Translations under genes and position numbers: made by a program
The notes under the pieces: model-generated
Databases searched by the model: none
Told to the model about the DNA's origin: nothing
Seen by the model: only the letters and a program-made list of their open reading frames with translations
Shown: positions 44,913 to 55,897 of the stretch, one piece after another
How the letters are laid out: each line of letters opens with the position of its first letter
Position numbering within the stretch: position 1 is the stretch's first letter
Assembly (NCBI GenBank): GCA_903904835.1
Contig: CAIVEI010000133.1
Coordinates: 41,816-105,815, forward strand
Reading direction: 5' to 3'
Origin: an uncultured Schlesneria sp.
Lineage (GTDB): Bacteria > Planctomycetota > Planctomycetia > Planctomycetales > Planctomycetaceae
Length of the DNA stretch: 64,000 nt

Positions 44913-46084
44913 ACAATTTCTTCTTCGAACAGGGCGATGCTTGCCGTAAAACCGTGTATATAGTTCTTGCCACCAAGGGGACCAAGTTCCCCTTGCGCGA
45001 AGATCCCCGCCAGTGGTAGCGGACCCAAATGACGTTGGATCTGTGTGGCATCATGATCGGGTCCCGAAAACATTCGCGACCCACGTCCATTACAACTGAA
45101 TAATAGACTTGCCGCTGGCAGTCGAGGATGTTCGGCGGAATGTCGTTCCAAAAGCCGAATCAAATCAGCATCTGCTGTCTCGCCATCCCGAATCTGAAAC
45201 TGAACGGTCTGGCCGACCCGAATAACTCCACCCGCCTTGAGTGCTCCTGATTTTTTGTCGACGCCTACGACATTGAGAATTAAGAAGTCTCCGCGGTGAA
45301 ACGATTCCTGGTACTCATTCAGAGCGATGCCGATATGAACCCCCAGTTCGACCAACTTCTGATCACGAGGGGGAAGCAGATGATAGAGTTCCTGAAGTCG
45401 TTGCATCGGAGGAGCTCCTCCTAATTCATAGACAACGTTGCGTTCGGCCTTTGTGACGACGAATGGTATTCCAATCGGGCGACAACCTTGAGAAACGACC
45501 GAACGAATCTGAGGACCGCCGCGAATCACAACACCAATAGCCCCTTCATCGATTTCGCGATCGTTCATGAAAAGTCGGTTTTCACCCGGGTTTCCACCAC
45601 TGGCTTGACCGCCGATGACAGGGACATTCGGCAGTTCGTCGGCAAGAAGGTCCAGGACGGATTGCGGCACTGAAGAAAACGGTTCACCGAGAAACAGGAC
45701 AGCTCGCGTTTCGTCCAGTCGAGCACCCAGATCGTCTGGAAGTCCGCCGCACATGAAACCGTCGGGCGTCTCGGCAAACTCCATTTGAAACGGAAGCAGG
45801 TCAGCGCCGGGCAACACTCCGCTCCAAAGCGAGAGCGCGGGGCCCCCTTCGTATTCACGTGTACCGCCAATCACAGTTTCGCCAGTACAACCGAGCAAAA
45901 GTCCTCCGCCAAGCCGCTCGAGAATCGAGGCGGACATTGTCGAGAAATGTTTCGCGTGATGGTGCGAAACAAATGCAAACGACAAATCAGGCTTGCGACC
46001 CAATTCGCCAGCGACAATTTGCACCGCTTCTTGAATCGCGGCATTCAAATTCGTCTTTTCCGACACTGCGGCTGCAAACGGCAT
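44909..46084 (-). CDS. FIST N/FIST C domain protein
   Basis: About 391 residues from the chosen ATG at 46084 (PFAAAVSEKTNLNAAIQEAVQIVAGEL, the usual family start); an ATG at 46144 and the open frame to 46246 give longer alternatives and are unresolved. FIST N is seen as FAFVSHHHAKHFS.MSASILERLGGGLLLGCTGETVIGG, and FIST C by PPMQRLQELYHLLPPRDQKLVELGVHIGIALNE and FSCNGRGSRMFSGPDHDATQIQ. FIST proteins are ligand-binding sensory proteins, often coupled to kinases or diguanylate cyclases, but none is adjacent here. It overlaps ribF by 4 bases and probably starts the same transcript. Confidence 0.85.
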   Translation of the reverse strand: MPFAAAVSEKTNLNAAIQEAVQIVAGELGRKPDLSFAFVSHHHAKHFSTMSASILERLGGGLLLGCTGETVIGGTREYEGGPALSLWSGVLPGADLLPFQMEFAETPDGFMCGGLPDDLGARLDETRAVLFLGEPFSSVPQSVLDLLADELPNVPVIGGQASGGNPGENRLFMNDREIDEGAIGVVIRGGPQIRSVVSQGCRPIGIPFVVTKAERNVVYELGGAPPMQRLQELYHLLPPRDQKLVELGVHIGIALNEYQESFHRGDFLILNVVGVDKKSGALKAGGVIRVGQTVQFQIRDGETADADLIRLLERHSAEHPRLPAASLLFSCNGRGSRMFSGPDHDATQIQRHLGPLPLAGIFAQGELGPLGGKNYIHGFTASIALFEEEIV

Positions 46085-46402
46085 TTCCTCATCCGATCCA
46101 TCGACAACAAGCGTTTCCTTTTCAATCGGCTCGATCCGGACCATCGACACTAACGCGAACTCGCACCTACGTTCAAGCGTGGCACAGTTCGTCACTGTTC
46201 CACATTGGACACGTGTTGACACAATTCGGCAATTTCTGCCATACATCGCGTTGAAATAAGGCTCAGGAAGTAGCCTTGTCTTAAGGCGGGCAGGTAGTCA
46301 GGCGGGTAACTTCAGCGTCACATCGAGCCAATCGATGTGACGCTTCAACCGCTGCTGGCCATCTCGGCGAATTGTTTTTTGCGAAAATGCAGGGATGCAA
46401 TT

Positions 46403-49400
46403 ATGGGTCGGCGAATTATTCTTGTCTGGGCAACGTGTTTTGGACTTTGGTCCCAGACATCGTTGGCGCAGCAAAACTCGAAACCAGATGGTCTGACGAT
46501 TGCCGCTTTACAGAAGCGAATCAAGATCGTCGAAGCGGACCAGGATCTGACCGGTGCTCTTCGAGACAAGATCTTGCAATATTTGCGGGAAGCGATTGAA
46601 AGACTGGAGATTGTTCAGGAACAGTCAGAGAAAGCTGATCGATTCGAGAAAAGATTGTCACAGGTCGCGAGCACCCTTCAGGCGACTGAAAGCCGACTGG
46701 CGTTATCGCCAACTGCGGCAGACCCGGCCATCGCTTCGGTGGACGATTTGAATGAACTTGAGCGGATGGTGGAAACGCGAACCAGACAGCTCGACGAACC
46801 AAAGGATGGTCTTCGAAAGCGGATTGAGATCTTCGAGACAGAAGTCGCGATGTGGAGAATCCGACCCGAAGAGTTGGTCAATGAGCTTGCCGAAGTGGAT
46901 GATCGACTTCGCGAAATTGATGACGAACTGGACGGACTTGCGACCTCGGGCGAACCGCGCGAGTTACTTCAATCACATCAGGCGTTTCTTTTATCGCGAC
47001 GTCAACGGGCTCAATCCGAAAGACGGGCCTTACAGGCTGAGGCTGCCTGGTTTCAGTCGTCCGCCGCAGCCGATCTCGTTCAGGCTCAAAGAGAACTCGC
47101 GTCCCGGGAACTCGCGGTGAAAATCGCCGAGTTGGAACTACTCCAGATCGAACTGGGCAAACGACGGGGCAACGAAGCGGATCAGCGAGTCCGTCAGGCC
47201 GAATCTGTCGTTGGTCAGATCGGTTCAGAATTCAAATCATTGGCGCAGAAAAATCTTGAACTGGCCAAGGAGCGACGGGATATCACGAATAAGCTACAGG
47301 AGCTTGAGCAACGTCACGAAGCGACAACAACCACGCTGTTGGAGTTAGAAAAGGAGTTCGATCGGACTCAGGCAATGGTTAGGGATATTGGTTTGACCGA
47401 CTCGATCGGTCTTCTGCTGCGACAACAGCGCGCCAAACTTTTAAACCCGCGCGGGATGAGATCCAATCTGTTGCATCGAAACGATATCGTTCGGGAAGTC
47501 CGAATGCGGTTGTTCGAGCTGGATGCCGATCGGATATCGCTTGTTGATCTTGATGCGGCGTCTGCCAGGTATGCTGCGGATCTTGAAACTTCCATCCAGC
47601 GGAAATCGAACTCCGCCGGTCTGAAGTCACTGCTCGCCGATCGTCGTCAACTTGTCAAAGGACTCGATACGGACTACACAAAATACTTTCAGCACCTTGT
47701 CGACATGGATAATGTCGAGCGGCGGCTGTTAGATTTGACTTCGAAATATGCCGACTATGTCGATGAGCGAGTTCTATGGATTCGAACAGGGCAATCGTTT
47801 GGTCGCGAACACATCGAACGAATGAGATCATCAATCGGTTGGATTTCTGACCGACCGTCGTTACGAGCGGTCGCAGAGGCGGGCAGAATGAACGCCGCCA
47901 GGCTTCCAATCTCATGGGCCTGCGCTTTGGGGATGATCGTCATCTGGTTTTGTTGTCGTCCCCTTTTGAAGGCGTTCGTTCAACGTCGCGGGATCATTGC
48001 GGCGACGATCACCTGTCGAGATTTGTTGCCAACGCTGCAGGCGACTTCATTGACGGTTGTCATCGCCTGTGGCTGGCCTTTGTTCATCTGGTTTCTGGGA
48101 TGGCGACTCGATCACAGTGCATCATCAGTACCTTTCGTCCACGCCGTCGCAGCGGGACTCTTGCGAGCGGCAATGTTTGCCTTTCCGCTCGAAGTTTTGC
48201 GAGTTGCCTGCATGCGAGGCGGTCTCGCGGAACAACATTTCGACTGGCCGGAACGATCGATCGTCGGTTGGCGAAGAAATTTAGCGTGGTTTCTTCCTAT
48301 TGGACTTTTGCTGATTGGCTTGATCGGATTGACCGAAGGAACCGGTGACGAACATCGGCTCGATTCATTCGGCCGATTCGTGTTCCTCGTGTTTGCCGCC
48401 TTGGCGGCAGTTTTTTGCCAACTCACGGTCAGGCGCGGAGTAACCCCGTTAAAACAGGAAGTGACAAATGACGAAACCACCGATGAATCTGACGTCTGGT
48501 CAGATCGATTCTGGCGGTTTGCTCCCATGTTGGCCGTAGGAATCTCGTTCGGACTATTTGCCCTAGGCTGGTCGGGATTCTTTTACACAGCATTACAACT
48601 GACGTGGAGACTACAGAGCACCGCATGGTTGCTGGTCGGCCTGTTAATGTTTCGAGCGGTCATTCGCCGGTGGATCGCGCTCGAAAGACGACGGATGGCC
48701 GTTCTTCAAGATGCCGAATTACAATCGATAACCGATGCCGAACGTGCGCCGGGAAACACCGAACCTAATCCATTTTTGTTTCCTCGCTGGAAATGGCCAG
48801 ACTTCCGGTTGAATCTCACACAAATTGTGTCACAAATGCGCAGCCTTCTTGATACGGGATTGATTGCAATTGCCGTAGCCGGGTTGTGGTTCGTTTGGGC
48901 CGACGTAACTCCGGCGCTGAATATTCTGGATGGATTCACCGTTTGGAATACTGCCGTTGAACAGGTCGTCTATTCAGACGACGCCGTTGGCAAAACAGTC
49001 ACCCGCATAATTCCCGTGACGGCCGCGAACCTGGGATTAGCCATACTGGTCGGTGCAATCTCTGTGATCGCCAGTCGCAACATTCCCGGGCTTGTCGAAG
49101 TCATTTTGCTGGAGCATCTCTCGGTTGACGCGGGAGCCCGATTCGCCGCCACCTGCCTGGTGCGCTATGCCATCTTCGTTGCGGGCGCTTTTTGCGCGTT
49201 CGCACAAATTCGAATTGGTTGGAGCAATGTTCAGTGGCTTGTGGCAGCCGCATCTGTTGGTCTTGGATTCGGTTTGCAAGAGATCTTCGCCAACTTCGTT
49301 TCCGGAATCATCTTGCTTTTCGAGCGTCCGATGCGCGTCGGCGATGTCGTTACCGTTGGCGACACGACAGGAACCGTCTCACGAATTCGATTTCGAGCGA

Positions 49401-49888
49401 CGACAATTGTTGACGGGGATCGAAAAGAATTGATTGTTCCTAACAAAGAATTCATCACGGGCAAACTGCTGAACTGGACACTCAGCGATCAAGTCAATCG
49501 TTTTGCCGTCAAAGTGATTGTCAGCAGCCACAACGATCCACACCGTGTGCGCCGGATCCTCACGGAGATTGCCAGTCATCACTCGAACGTGTTGAAAGAG
49601 CCTGCCCCGGTCGTCTCTTTGGAAGAGATTAATGGCGGATTGACGTTTGTCGTTCGAGCTTTCTTACCGACGCTCGATGGGCGTACGGACGCAATCAATG
49701 ACCTTTATTCTGTCATTCACAAGCGATTTGCCCACGAAGGAATCGAGATGCCCCGAGCTTCTCAAGACGTGTTTATTCACACAGACGTCCACGATGTTCA
49801 TCCGTCGTCACCGCCACCACCACATTCGTTTGGTCTCAATCCTGATCGCCATCCTGTTCCGACAACTTCCAAGGAGGGCTCAGCGTGA
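46403..49888 (+). CDS. MscK-type mechanosensitive ion channel
   Basis: A roughly 1161-residue inner-membrane channel of the KefA/MscK type. After a signal peptide ([22 protein letters not shown]), a long periplasmic coiled-coil region (to about residue 490) is followed by about ten membrane helices and the MscS core near the end: [56 protein letters not shown] as the pore helix, then a beta domain with [22 protein letters not shown]. Such channels open on osmotic downshock. AGGGA precedes the ATG at 46403. Its stop codon overlaps the GTG start of ruvA by 4 bases. Confidence 0.9.
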   Translation: MGRRIILVWATCFGLWSQTSLAQQNSKPDGLTIAALQKRIKIVEADQDLTGALRDKILQYLREAIERLEIVQEQSEKADRFEKRLSQVASTLQATESRLALSPTAADPAIASVDDLNELERMVETRTRQLDEPKDGLRKRIEIFETEVAMWRIRPEELVNELAEVDDRLREIDDELDGLATSGEPRELLQSHQAFLLSRRQRAQSERRALQAEAAWFQSSAAADLVQAQRELASRELAVKIAELELLQIELGKRRGNEADQRVRQAESVVGQIGSEFKSLAQKNLELAKERRDITNKLQELEQRHEATTTTLLELEKEFDRTQAMVRDIGLTDSIGLLLRQQRAKLLNPRGMRSNLLHRNDIVREVRMRLFELDADRISLVDLDAASARYAADLETSIQRKSNSAGLKSLLADRRQLVKGLDTDYTKYFQHLVDMDNVERRLLDLTSKYADYVDERVLWIRTGQSFGREHIERMRSSIGWISDRPSLRAVAEAGRMNAARLPISWACALGMIVIWFCCRPLLKAFVQRRGIIAATITCRDLLPTLQATSLTVVIACGWPLFIWFLGWRLDHSASSVPFVHAVAAGLLRAAMFAFPLEVLRVACMRGGLAEQHFDWPERSIVGWRRNLAWFLPIGLLLIGLIGLTEGTGDEHRLDSFGRFVFLVFAALAAVFCQLTVRRGVTPLKQEVTNDETTDESDVWSDRFWRFAPMLAVGISFGLFALGWSGFFYTALQLTWRLQSTAWLLVGLLMFRAVIRRWIALERRRMAVLQDAELQSITDAERAPGNTEPNPFLFPRWKWPDFRLNLTQIVSQMRSLLDTGLIAIAVAGLWFVWADVTPALNILDGFTVWNTAVEQVVYSDDAVGKTVTRIIPVTAANLGLAILVGAISVIASRNIPGLVEVILLEHLSVDAGARFAATCLVRYAIFVAGAFCAFAQIRIGWSNVQWLVAAASVGLGFGLQEIFANFVSGIILLFERPMRVGDVVTVGDTTGTVSRIRFRATTIVDGDRKELIVPNKEFITGKLLNWTLSDQVNRFAVKVIVSSHNDPHRVRRILTEIASHHSNVLKEPAPVVSLEEINGGLTFVVRAFLPTLDGRTDAINDLYSVIHKRFAHEGIEMPRASQDVFIHTDVHDVHPSSPPPPHSFGLNPDRHPVPTTSKEGSA

Positions 49889-50508
49889 TTACTCGGATTA
49901 CTGGAAAACTGGTTCGACTGGGCGAAGCAGAAGCCCGTGTTGATGTGGGGGCGTTTGAGTACGAAGTCTTTGTTCCTGAGTTTGTCCGGAGGCAACTACA
50001 AGCTTCGCTCGGTGAAAATATCAGCCTGAAAACCATCCAATACATTGAGGGGAACCCTCAGCAGGGACGACTGACCCCGCGACTGGTTGGGTTTCTGAGC
50101 GAGGCAGAACTGGAGTTTTTCGAACTGGTCTGTTCGGTTGACGGAATGGGAGTGAAAAAGACACTTCGGTCGATGGTACGACCCGTCCGGGAAGTTGCCG
50201 AAGCGATCGAAGAGCAGAACGTGAAAGAACTAAGTCTGCTTCCGGGAATCGGTCCGGCAATGAGCGAACGAATCGTCGCCAAACTGCGTCGGCGAATGGC
50301 CAAGTTCGCCCTCATGGTCGCCAAAGAGTTTCCTGAAGCCAAAGTCGCAGAAAAAGGTGTTCTCGGCGAGGCACTTGAAGCACTGATTAGTCTCGGATTC
50401 AACTCTGTCGAGGCTCGTGAAAAGATCGATGCGGTCTCAAGCGGCAAGACCAAATTCAAAACAGTCGAAGATGTGATTCTCGCAATTTACCAGCAGGAAA
50501 AAAGCTGA
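49885..50508 (+). CDS. ruvA: Holliday junction branch migration protein RuvA
   Basis: A 207-residue protein with the three RuvA domains: an N-terminal OB-like region ([22 protein letters not shown]), a central HhH pair ([18 protein letters not shown]) and a C-terminal helical domain ([20 protein letters not shown]). It binds Holliday junctions and loads RuvB. The start is GTG, overlapping the MscK gene by 4 bases. RuvB and RuvC are not in the window, so the usual ruvABC cluster is absent here. Confidence 0.94.
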   Translation: MITRITGKLVRLGEAEARVDVGAFEYEVFVPEFVRRQLQASLGENISLKTIQYIEGNPQQGRLTPRLVGFLSEAELEFFELVCSVDGMGVKKTLRSMVRPVREVAEAIEEQNVKELSLLPGIGPAMSERIVAKLRRRMAKFALMVAKEFPEAKVAEKGVLGEALEALISLGFNSVEAREKIDAVSSGKTKFKTVEDVILAIYQQEKS

Positions 50509-50587
50509 ATGTGGCTGTTGATCGACGCAAGAACATTCCGAGCGTAAGATATCTGAATACGCTTGGGGATGTCGGCGATCTGAATGG

Positions 50588-51823
50588 ATGGGCCGCAGTA
50601 TGCGTCCCTGTATTCAGACCGGAGAAGCGATCTTGTCGACAGCAAAGTCATCTTTACCTGGTGGATTTAAACTCCGGCAATCGTGGCGGATGGTTGGCAG
50701 TGCGGCTCCGGTTTTTCCTGGATTCGAAGTCGATATTTGCGATCGCGTTTCGGACGATGAAAAACCCGATGCGGTTTGGCACCGCGAACGGGCGCGCGAA
50801 ATGATTAACGCGCATCCCGAAATCAAGCAGCTTTTCGGTAACTATGCACTGACAGCGTTCTGGTGTGTTGTCGTCGCCGGGATTCAACTTGGCGTTGCAG
50901 GGGCAATGAGTCATTTCCCCTGGTGGGGCACGATACTTGCTGCATACTTTGTCGGGGCGCCCATCAACATCGCCTTGTTTCAGCTTTCACATGAGTGTGA
51001 CCATTTGATGGTCTTTAAGTCGAAATTCTGGAACCGATACCTTTTTACCTTGACTTCGATCCCCATGTTTTTGACGGCGCACCATACCTGGTGGACCGAA
51101 CATATCGTGCATCACAATGACATGAGCGCCACAAAAGACTTCATCACGCGGCGACGTTCGTATTTTCTCGTGACGCGATCGACGTCCCCATTGTTTGTCC
51201 CGTATTCGCTATTTATGGTCGTCATGCAGGTCTTGAGAAGCGCTTTGGGGTTGTTGCTTTACGTTGTGACGTCACTACTTCGGGGACGATTGGAACCGAC
51301 TCGATTCACGTTGTCGGTACTGGCTGACGAACACCTCGTATCGGGGTATGAGAAGGATCGAATCACAAAATGGGCGGTCACCTACCCGGTGTTCGCTTTT
51401 TTGGTTTACGGGCTATTAATCGTGTATGGGGGCTGGATGCCTTTACTTTACCTGATGCTCAGTCAAGTCTTTTTCACCGGATACTTGCATCCTTACTGTC
51501 TCGGGTGGGTGCTTGGAATTTCCCATTTTCATGGCCGAAAGAACTATCAACCAACCGCATCGCACTACGGGCGACTGATCAATCTGATGTCATTCAATGC
51601 CGGTTTACATGTTGAACATCACGACATTGCGGGCATCCCCTGGTTCCGGCTTTGGAAGTTGCGAGAACTGGCACCCGAGTTTTTTAATGACTTAGAGCCG
51701 ATTCGATCGTATACAGGGCTTGGCTGGCAGTTTGTCTTCGCCGACCCAGAGACTTTTGAAGATAAGTTTAACACCGAGACACACCGAAATTTAAAGCGGT
51801 TCGGTGATCAGCAAATCGCTTGA
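50588..51823 (+). CDS. Membrane desaturase resembling sphingolipid delta-4 desaturase (DES1-like)
   Basis: A roughly 411-residue di-iron membrane desaturase with boxes HECDH (135-139), HIVHH (172-176) and HVEHHD (341-346). Its layout follows eukaryotic DES1: HPEIKQLFG near residue 77, then a membrane pair, SHECDHLMVF, WNRYLFTLTSIPM, the second box, GYLHPYCLGWVLGISHFHGR.NYQ.TASHYGRLINLMSFNAGLHVEHHDIAGIPWFRL and a C-terminal YTGLGWQFVF tail. DES1 places the sphingoid double bond or hydroxyl, so a ceramide-type lipid in this organism is suggested but not shown. The first 35 codons (50588 start) look weakly coding; an ATG at 50690 is a shorter alternative. It follows ruvA by 80 bases, not overlapping. 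Confidence 0.75.
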   Translation: MGRSMRPCIQTGEAILSTAKSSLPGGFKLRQSWRMVGSAAPVFPGFEVDICDRVSDDEKPDAVWHRERAREMINAHPEIKQLFGNYALTAFWCVVVAGIQLGVAGAMSHFPWWGTILAAYFVGAPINIALFQLSHECDHLMVFKSKFWNRYLFTLTSIPMFLTAHHTWWTEHIVHHNDMSATKDFITRRRSYFLVTRSTSPLFVPYSLFMVVMQVLRSALGLLLYVVTSLLRGRLEPTRFTLSVLADEHLVSGYEKDRITKWAVTYPVFAFLVYGLLIVYGGWMPLLYLMLSQVFFTGYLHPYCLGWVLGISHFHGRKNYQPTASHYGRLINLMSFNAGLHVEHHDIAGIPWFRLWKLRELAPEFFNDLEPIRSYTGLGWQFVFADPETFEDKFNTETHRNLKRFGDQQIA

Positions 51824-51949
51824 TTTGCCCTGAAACGCGAGTCAAACTCGCTGCGATTCGACATCCGGCGACTGCTGGGTTACATTTTGCCTTGCTGAAT
51901 CGTTTTCAGCGAATTCAACAGGCCTGTTTTTATACGACCGAGACGACTG

Positions 51950-52339
51950 ATGATCGATGTTAATGGACCCGATTTCTCGAAATCCGAGTTGATACCAGTG
52001 ATCGCTCAGGATGAAGCAACGGGTGATGTACTGATGCTGGCATACATGAACGCTGAAGCGTTCAATGAAACCCTTAAAACCAGGCGTGTCTGTTATTACA
52101 GTCGCAGCCGAAAAAAGCTTTGGCGAAAAGGGGAAGAAAGTGGCAATGTGCAGGAATTGAAGTCGATATTCTATGACTGTGATGCTGACACCCTTCTGGT
52201 GAAAGTGAACCAGATTGGTGGAGCCGCATGTCATGCAGGATATCGAAGCTGCTTCTTCCGCCAGATCGATCCCCAAACTCATTCCGTTTCCGTCGTTGGT
52301 GAACGAGTTTTTGACCCAGAAACTGTCTACAAGAAATAA
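51950..52339 (+). CDS. hisI: Phosphoribosyl-AMP cyclohydrolase
   Basis: A 129-residue enzyme of histidine biosynthesis (step 3, opening of the purine ring of phosphoribosyl-AMP). Signature: [31 protein letters not shown] with the metal-binding Asp residues, then [12 protein letters not shown] with the zinc-binding His and Cys. It is the monofunctional HisI form, not fused to HisE. The ATG at 51950 gives the standard start. It is separated by only 10 bases from hisG, so they form an operon. Confidence 0.95.
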   Translation: MIDVNGPDFSKSELIPVIAQDEATGDVLMLAYMNAEAFNETLKTRRVCYYSRSRKKLWRKGEESGNVQELKSIFYDCDADTLLVKVNQIGGAACHAGYRSCFFRQIDPQTHSVSVVGERVFDPETVYKK

Positions 52340-52349
52340 CGAATCTCAC

Positions 52350-53228
52350 ATGTCCGAAAAGCTGATTAAACTTGGTATTCCTGCCGGTAGCCTTCAAGAA
52401 GCAACGGCTGAACTTTTTAAAAAAGCGGGCTATACGATCAAGTTCTCGTCCCGGTCGTACTACCCCGAAATCGACGATGCTGAAATCGAGTGCATGCTAA
52501 TTCGTGCTCAAGAGATGGCACGGTACGTCGAACAGGGGGTGCTGGATGCGGGAATTACCGGGCACGATTGGATTTTGGAAAACAATGCCCAAGTCCATGA
52601 AGTCTGCGAACTGATGTTTTCGAAAGTCAGTCGCCGACCTGTCCGCTGGGTGCTGTGTGTCCCCAATGATTCCCCCGTTAAATCGGTCAAGGATTTGGAA
52701 GGAAAACGGATCGCCACCGAAGTCGTAGGCCTGACTAAGCGATACCTCGAAAAGAATGGCGTCACGGCTCAAGTCGAATTTTCCTGGGGGGCAACCGAAG
52801 TTAAACCCCCGAAATTAGCCGACGCGATCGTCGAAGTGACCGAGACTGGCAGTTCCCTGAAAGCCAACAATCTGCGAATCGTCGAAGAAGTGATGCAAAG
52901 CACGACTCGCTTCATCGCCAACAAGTCGGCGTGGAACGACCCCTGGAAGCGTGACAAACTCTCGAACATTTCTTTGATGCTGCAAAGCTGCCTGGCGGCA
53001 GAAGGGAAAGTCGGGTTGATGATGAACGTCAGGCGTGCTGACCTGGCGGCGATCATTCGTGAATTGCCGGCCCTTCAAAAGCCGACTGTCGCATCTCTTT
53101 CGGACCCGGATTGGGTCGATGTGAATACGATTGTCGACGAATCGTTTGTACGAATGGTTGTACCAAAACTCAAAGCCGCCGGAGCCAAGGGGATTGTCGA
53201 ATACCCGATCAACAAGATCATCGACTGA
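52350..53228 (+). CDS. hisG: ATP phosphoribosyltransferase, long form
   Basis: About 292 residues, catalysing the first step of histidine synthesis (ATP plus phosphoribosyl pyrophosphate). Landmarks are [22 protein letters not shown], the [14 protein letters not shown] pair, [30 protein letters not shown], the [22 protein letters not shown] phosphate site, and a C-terminal ACT-like domain (EYPINKII) typical of the feedback-inhibited HisGL form, so no HisZ is needed. A frame starting at 52215 overlaps hisI and is excluded in favour of [11 protein letters not shown] at 52350. Confidence 0.95.
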   Translation: MSEKLIKLGIPAGSLQEATAELFKKAGYTIKFSSRSYYPEIDDAEIECMLIRAQEMARYVEQGVLDAGITGHDWILENNAQVHEVCELMFSKVSRRPVRWVLCVPNDSPVKSVKDLEGKRIATEVVGLTKRYLEKNGVTAQVEFSWGATEVKPPKLADAIVEVTETGSSLKANNLRIVEEVMQSTTRFIANKSAWNDPWKRDKLSNISLMLQSCLAAEGKVGLMMNVRRADLAAIIRELPALQKPTVASLSDPDWVDVNTIVDESFVRMVVPKLKAAGAKGIVEYPINKIID

Positions 53229-53271
53229 CTGACGATCGTTCTCTGTCAAATCGATGAGGAGCTTGTACCAG

Positions 53272-54129
53272 ATGTCGAATGAATCCCCTTTGAAAACTCC
53301 GACCCCAGGCGGATTGAATCTTCCACCATGGATAATTCTGGCTGTCATCGTTGCGTTTCTGGGATTTAGTTGGTGGCAGAATCACCAGGCGCAAACGAAG
53401 CCGATAAAGGACAGTTCACTTTCATCGTCATACGCACGCGAAGATCACTACGATCACACTGAGATCCTCGATCCACCTGACTCGGAAGTCGTCCTCGGTC
53501 ACACAGCAACGGAAAATTTGCGTTTAGGCCAAGTGATTAACGAGGATGTTCCATCCCCTCCAGAACCGGGCACAGGAACAAAATTGAGCGACTCCAGGTC
53601 GTCCAATCCTAGTCCATCGATTCGTGCGCCGAACGAAAACCGATTGAATGATTCAAGGACGAATCCGGCTGCTCCCCCGGACCGCCCGCGATCAACGGGG
53701 CCACTGTCGAACATCCGCGCAAACCCATCCAAGGTAACTCAGGCCGACCCCGCGAAGCCAACGGTTTCTGATCGGCAGCGACCGACTTCCAAATCAGAGA
53801 CATCAGAGAAGTCCGATTCTGCCGACTTGCAGATTAAGAACCAGACAATTCGCAATCTTGACGGTCGAGTCGTCTACAAAGGGACAATTGATCTCAAGCC
53901 GACACTTGACCGGATCGCTCGTGGCGAAGCGAACCGGCATCAAAATGACGGTACCACATTCCAGAATCGTGAAAACCGGTTACCGCGAAAACCAGCGGGT
54001 TACTATACGGAATATGTGAATCCCACGCCTGGTGAATATGGTCCAGGTCCCCAACGAATTATCATCGGGAAAAAGGACGAAGTCTGGTACACCCCAGACC
54101 ATTACAAAACGTTTAAACAGATCAAGTGA
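53272..54129 (+). CDS. Membrane-anchored proline/serine-rich orphan protein
   Basis: About 285 residues: a short cytosolic start, one membrane helix (WIILAVIVAFLGFSWW, about residues 20-35), then a long low-complexity periplasmic or external region rich in Pro, Ser, Asp, Arg (about 60-210), and a compact tail with RVVYKGTIDLKPTLDRIARGE and YYTEYVNPTPGEYGPGPQRIIIGKKDEVWYTPDHYKTFKQI. AGGAG lies 10 bases before the ATG at 53272. It follows hisG by 43 bases and may share its transcript, but its function is not connected to histidine synthesis. It converges on the gamma-glutamyltransferase gene. Confidence 0.65.
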   Translation: MSNESPLKTPTPGGLNLPPWIILAVIVAFLGFSWWQNHQAQTKPIKDSSLSSSYAREDHYDHTEILDPPDSEVVLGHTATENLRLGQVINEDVPSPPEPGTGTKLSDSRSSNPSPSIRAPNENRLNDSRTNPAAPPDRPRSTGPLSNIRANPSKVTQADPAKPTVSDRQRPTSKSETSEKSDSADLQIKNQTIRNLDGRVVYKGTIDLKPTLDRIARGEANRHQNDGTTFQNRENRLPRKPAGYYTEYVNPTPGEYGPGPQRIIIGKKDEVWYTPDHYKTFKQIK

Positions 54130-54139
54130 CTGATTCACG

Positions 54140-55897
54140 TCAGTATCCGACGGCGGCTCCATCCTTCCGAGGATCTGACGCACCCTGCAAAACGCCTTGG
54201 TCCCAGTCGATCCAGATTCCTTGATATCCGCCGAATCCACCCGGATCAGTGGCCACTTTGTGACCAAGCAACTTCAACCGCTCGCGAGCTTCCTGGGTGA
54301 ACCCGCTTTCCAGGTATACCGTTCCCCCGTCTGGTGCGGCAGCGATACCTGTTGGTGTTGGGCTTCCACCATGACGGATTCGGGCCGCATCGCCGGCCGC
54401 CTGGACATTCATTCCGAAGTCAATCAGGTTTATCAAGACACTGACGTGCCCTTGCGCCTGCATGTCGCCACCCATCACGCCAAAACTAAAACAGGGTCGG
54501 CCGTTCTTTGTGACCATTGCCGGAATGATCGTGTGGAAAGGTCGCTTTCTCGGCTCCAGCCGATTCAGATGGTCGTCCGCTAATGCGAACAACTGTCCCC
54601 GATTCTGCAATGTAAACCCAACATTTCCAGGGACAACCTGCGAGCCGAACCCGTGGTATAGACTCTGGATGAGAGAGCAACAGTTTCGATCTTTATCGAC
54701 CACTGTCAGGTAAACTGTATCAACGCGTTCCAGCTTGGGGTCGCCTGCGGGGACGTTGATCGCTGCCCGGTCGCGGTTGATCAAGCTCCGTCTGCGATCA
54801 GCATATTCTTTCGAAATTAACTCGGCTGTTGGAAGTTTCGCAAATGCAGGATCGGCATAGAATCGGGCCCGGTCAGCGAATGCCAGCTTCTTCGCTTCGA
54901 CGAATAAGTGGACGTACTCGGCGCTCTTTGGCCCCAGCGATTTCAGATCGAACGGTTCCAGTAGATTCAACATTTGAAGCGCCGCAATCCCTTGTCCGTT
55001 GGGAGGTAACTCCCACACCGAATAGCCACGGTACGTGGTTGAAACGGGTTCGACCCATTCGCTGGTATGGGCAGCAAGATCCGCCGCAGTTAAATAGCCT
55101 CCATTGGCGCGGCTGAACCGGTCGATTTCTTCGGCGATTGATCCCAAATAAAACGCGTCGCGCCCCTGGTTTGCAATGAGACGATAGCTGGCTGCTAACT
55201 CAGGTAGCCGAATGACCTCACCAATTTTTGGCGGTTGTCCGCCGGGCAAATAAACCCGTGCTGAATCAGGCCATTTTGACAATTCCTTCTGAGCGCTCTT
55301 CCAGCTTGAGGCAATCAATTCCGAGACGGGATAGCCTTCATCCGCCGTGACAATCGACGGCTTCAACAACTCCGCCAGCGGACGAGATCCGAATCGCTCG
55401 TGCAGCTCATGCCATCCATCAACACAACCCGGGACGGACCATGCTAATGGACCAACCGTCGGAATTTCCGTAAAATTTTTTTCTCGGAAAACATCTCGCG
55501 AAAGAGTCGCGGGACTGCGTCCCGAGGCATTCAATCCATAAAGCCGCTGGGTTTTTGCGTCCCAGACGATTGCGAACAGGTCGCCGCCGATACCACAACT
55601 CATCGGTTCGACGACACCTAACATGGCGTTCGCTGCAATTGCGGCATCGACCGCAGTTCCACCGTTACGCAAAACATCCAGCCCGACTTGAGCCGCTGCA
55701 GGGTGACTGGTTGCGACAATTCCGTTTCTTGCCAAAATCATCGAACGGCTTTGCGCGGCCATTCCCGATGGTCGATCGTACTCAGCCGCAGCCCCAGTCA
55801 TCGTGAACATCCCCCCAACAAGGATAATGGAAACAGAGCTTCGGACTACAAGGCACCACTGAGGAGCCCGATTGAACACAAACGGATTGACTGTCAT
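54140..55897 (-). CDS. Gamma-glutamyltransferase (YwrD-like variant)
   Basis: About 585 residues with a signal peptide (MTVNPFVFNRAPQWCLVVRSSVSIILVGGM). The large subunit is recognised by RNGGTAVDAAIAANAMLGVVEPMSCGIGGD, GCVDGWHELHERFGS and WELPPNGQGIAALQMLNLL. The autoprocessing nucleophile is the Thr in DTVYLTVVDKDRNCCSLIQSLYHGFGSQVVPG; canonical enzymes have TTHYS at this site, and this TVYLT form is that of a distinct branch. C-terminal landmarks include PFHTIIPAMVTKNGRPCFSFGVMGGDMQAQ and GGYQGIWID. It acts on gamma-glutamyl peptides in the periplasm or outside. The start ATG at 55897 is chosen for the signal peptide. Confidence 0.88.
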   Translation of the reverse strand: MTVNPFVFNRAPQWCLVVRSSVSIILVGGMFTMTGAAAEYDRPSGMAAQSRSMILARNGIVATSHPAAAQVGLDVLRNGGTAVDAAIAANAMLGVVEPMSCGIGGDLFAIVWDAKTQRLYGLNASGRSPATLSRDVFREKNFTEIPTVGPLAWSVPGCVDGWHELHERFGSRPLAELLKPSIVTADEGYPVSELIASSWKSAQKELSKWPDSARVYLPGGQPPKIGEVIRLPELAASYRLIANQGRDAFYLGSIAEEIDRFSRANGGYLTAADLAAHTSEWVEPVSTTYRGYSVWELPPNGQGIAALQMLNLLEPFDLKSLGPKSAEYVHLFVEAKKLAFADRARFYADPAFAKLPTAELISKEYADRRRSLINRDRAAINVPAGDPKLERVDTVYLTVVDKDRNCCSLIQSLYHGFGSQVVPGNVGFTLQNRGQLFALADDHLNRLEPRKRPFHTIIPAMVTKNGRPCFSFGVMGGDMQAQGHVSVLINLIDFGMNVQAAGDAARIRHGGSPTPTGIAAAPDGGTVYLESGFTQEARERLKLLGHKVATDPGGFGGYQGIWIDWDQGVLQGASDPRKDGAAVGY

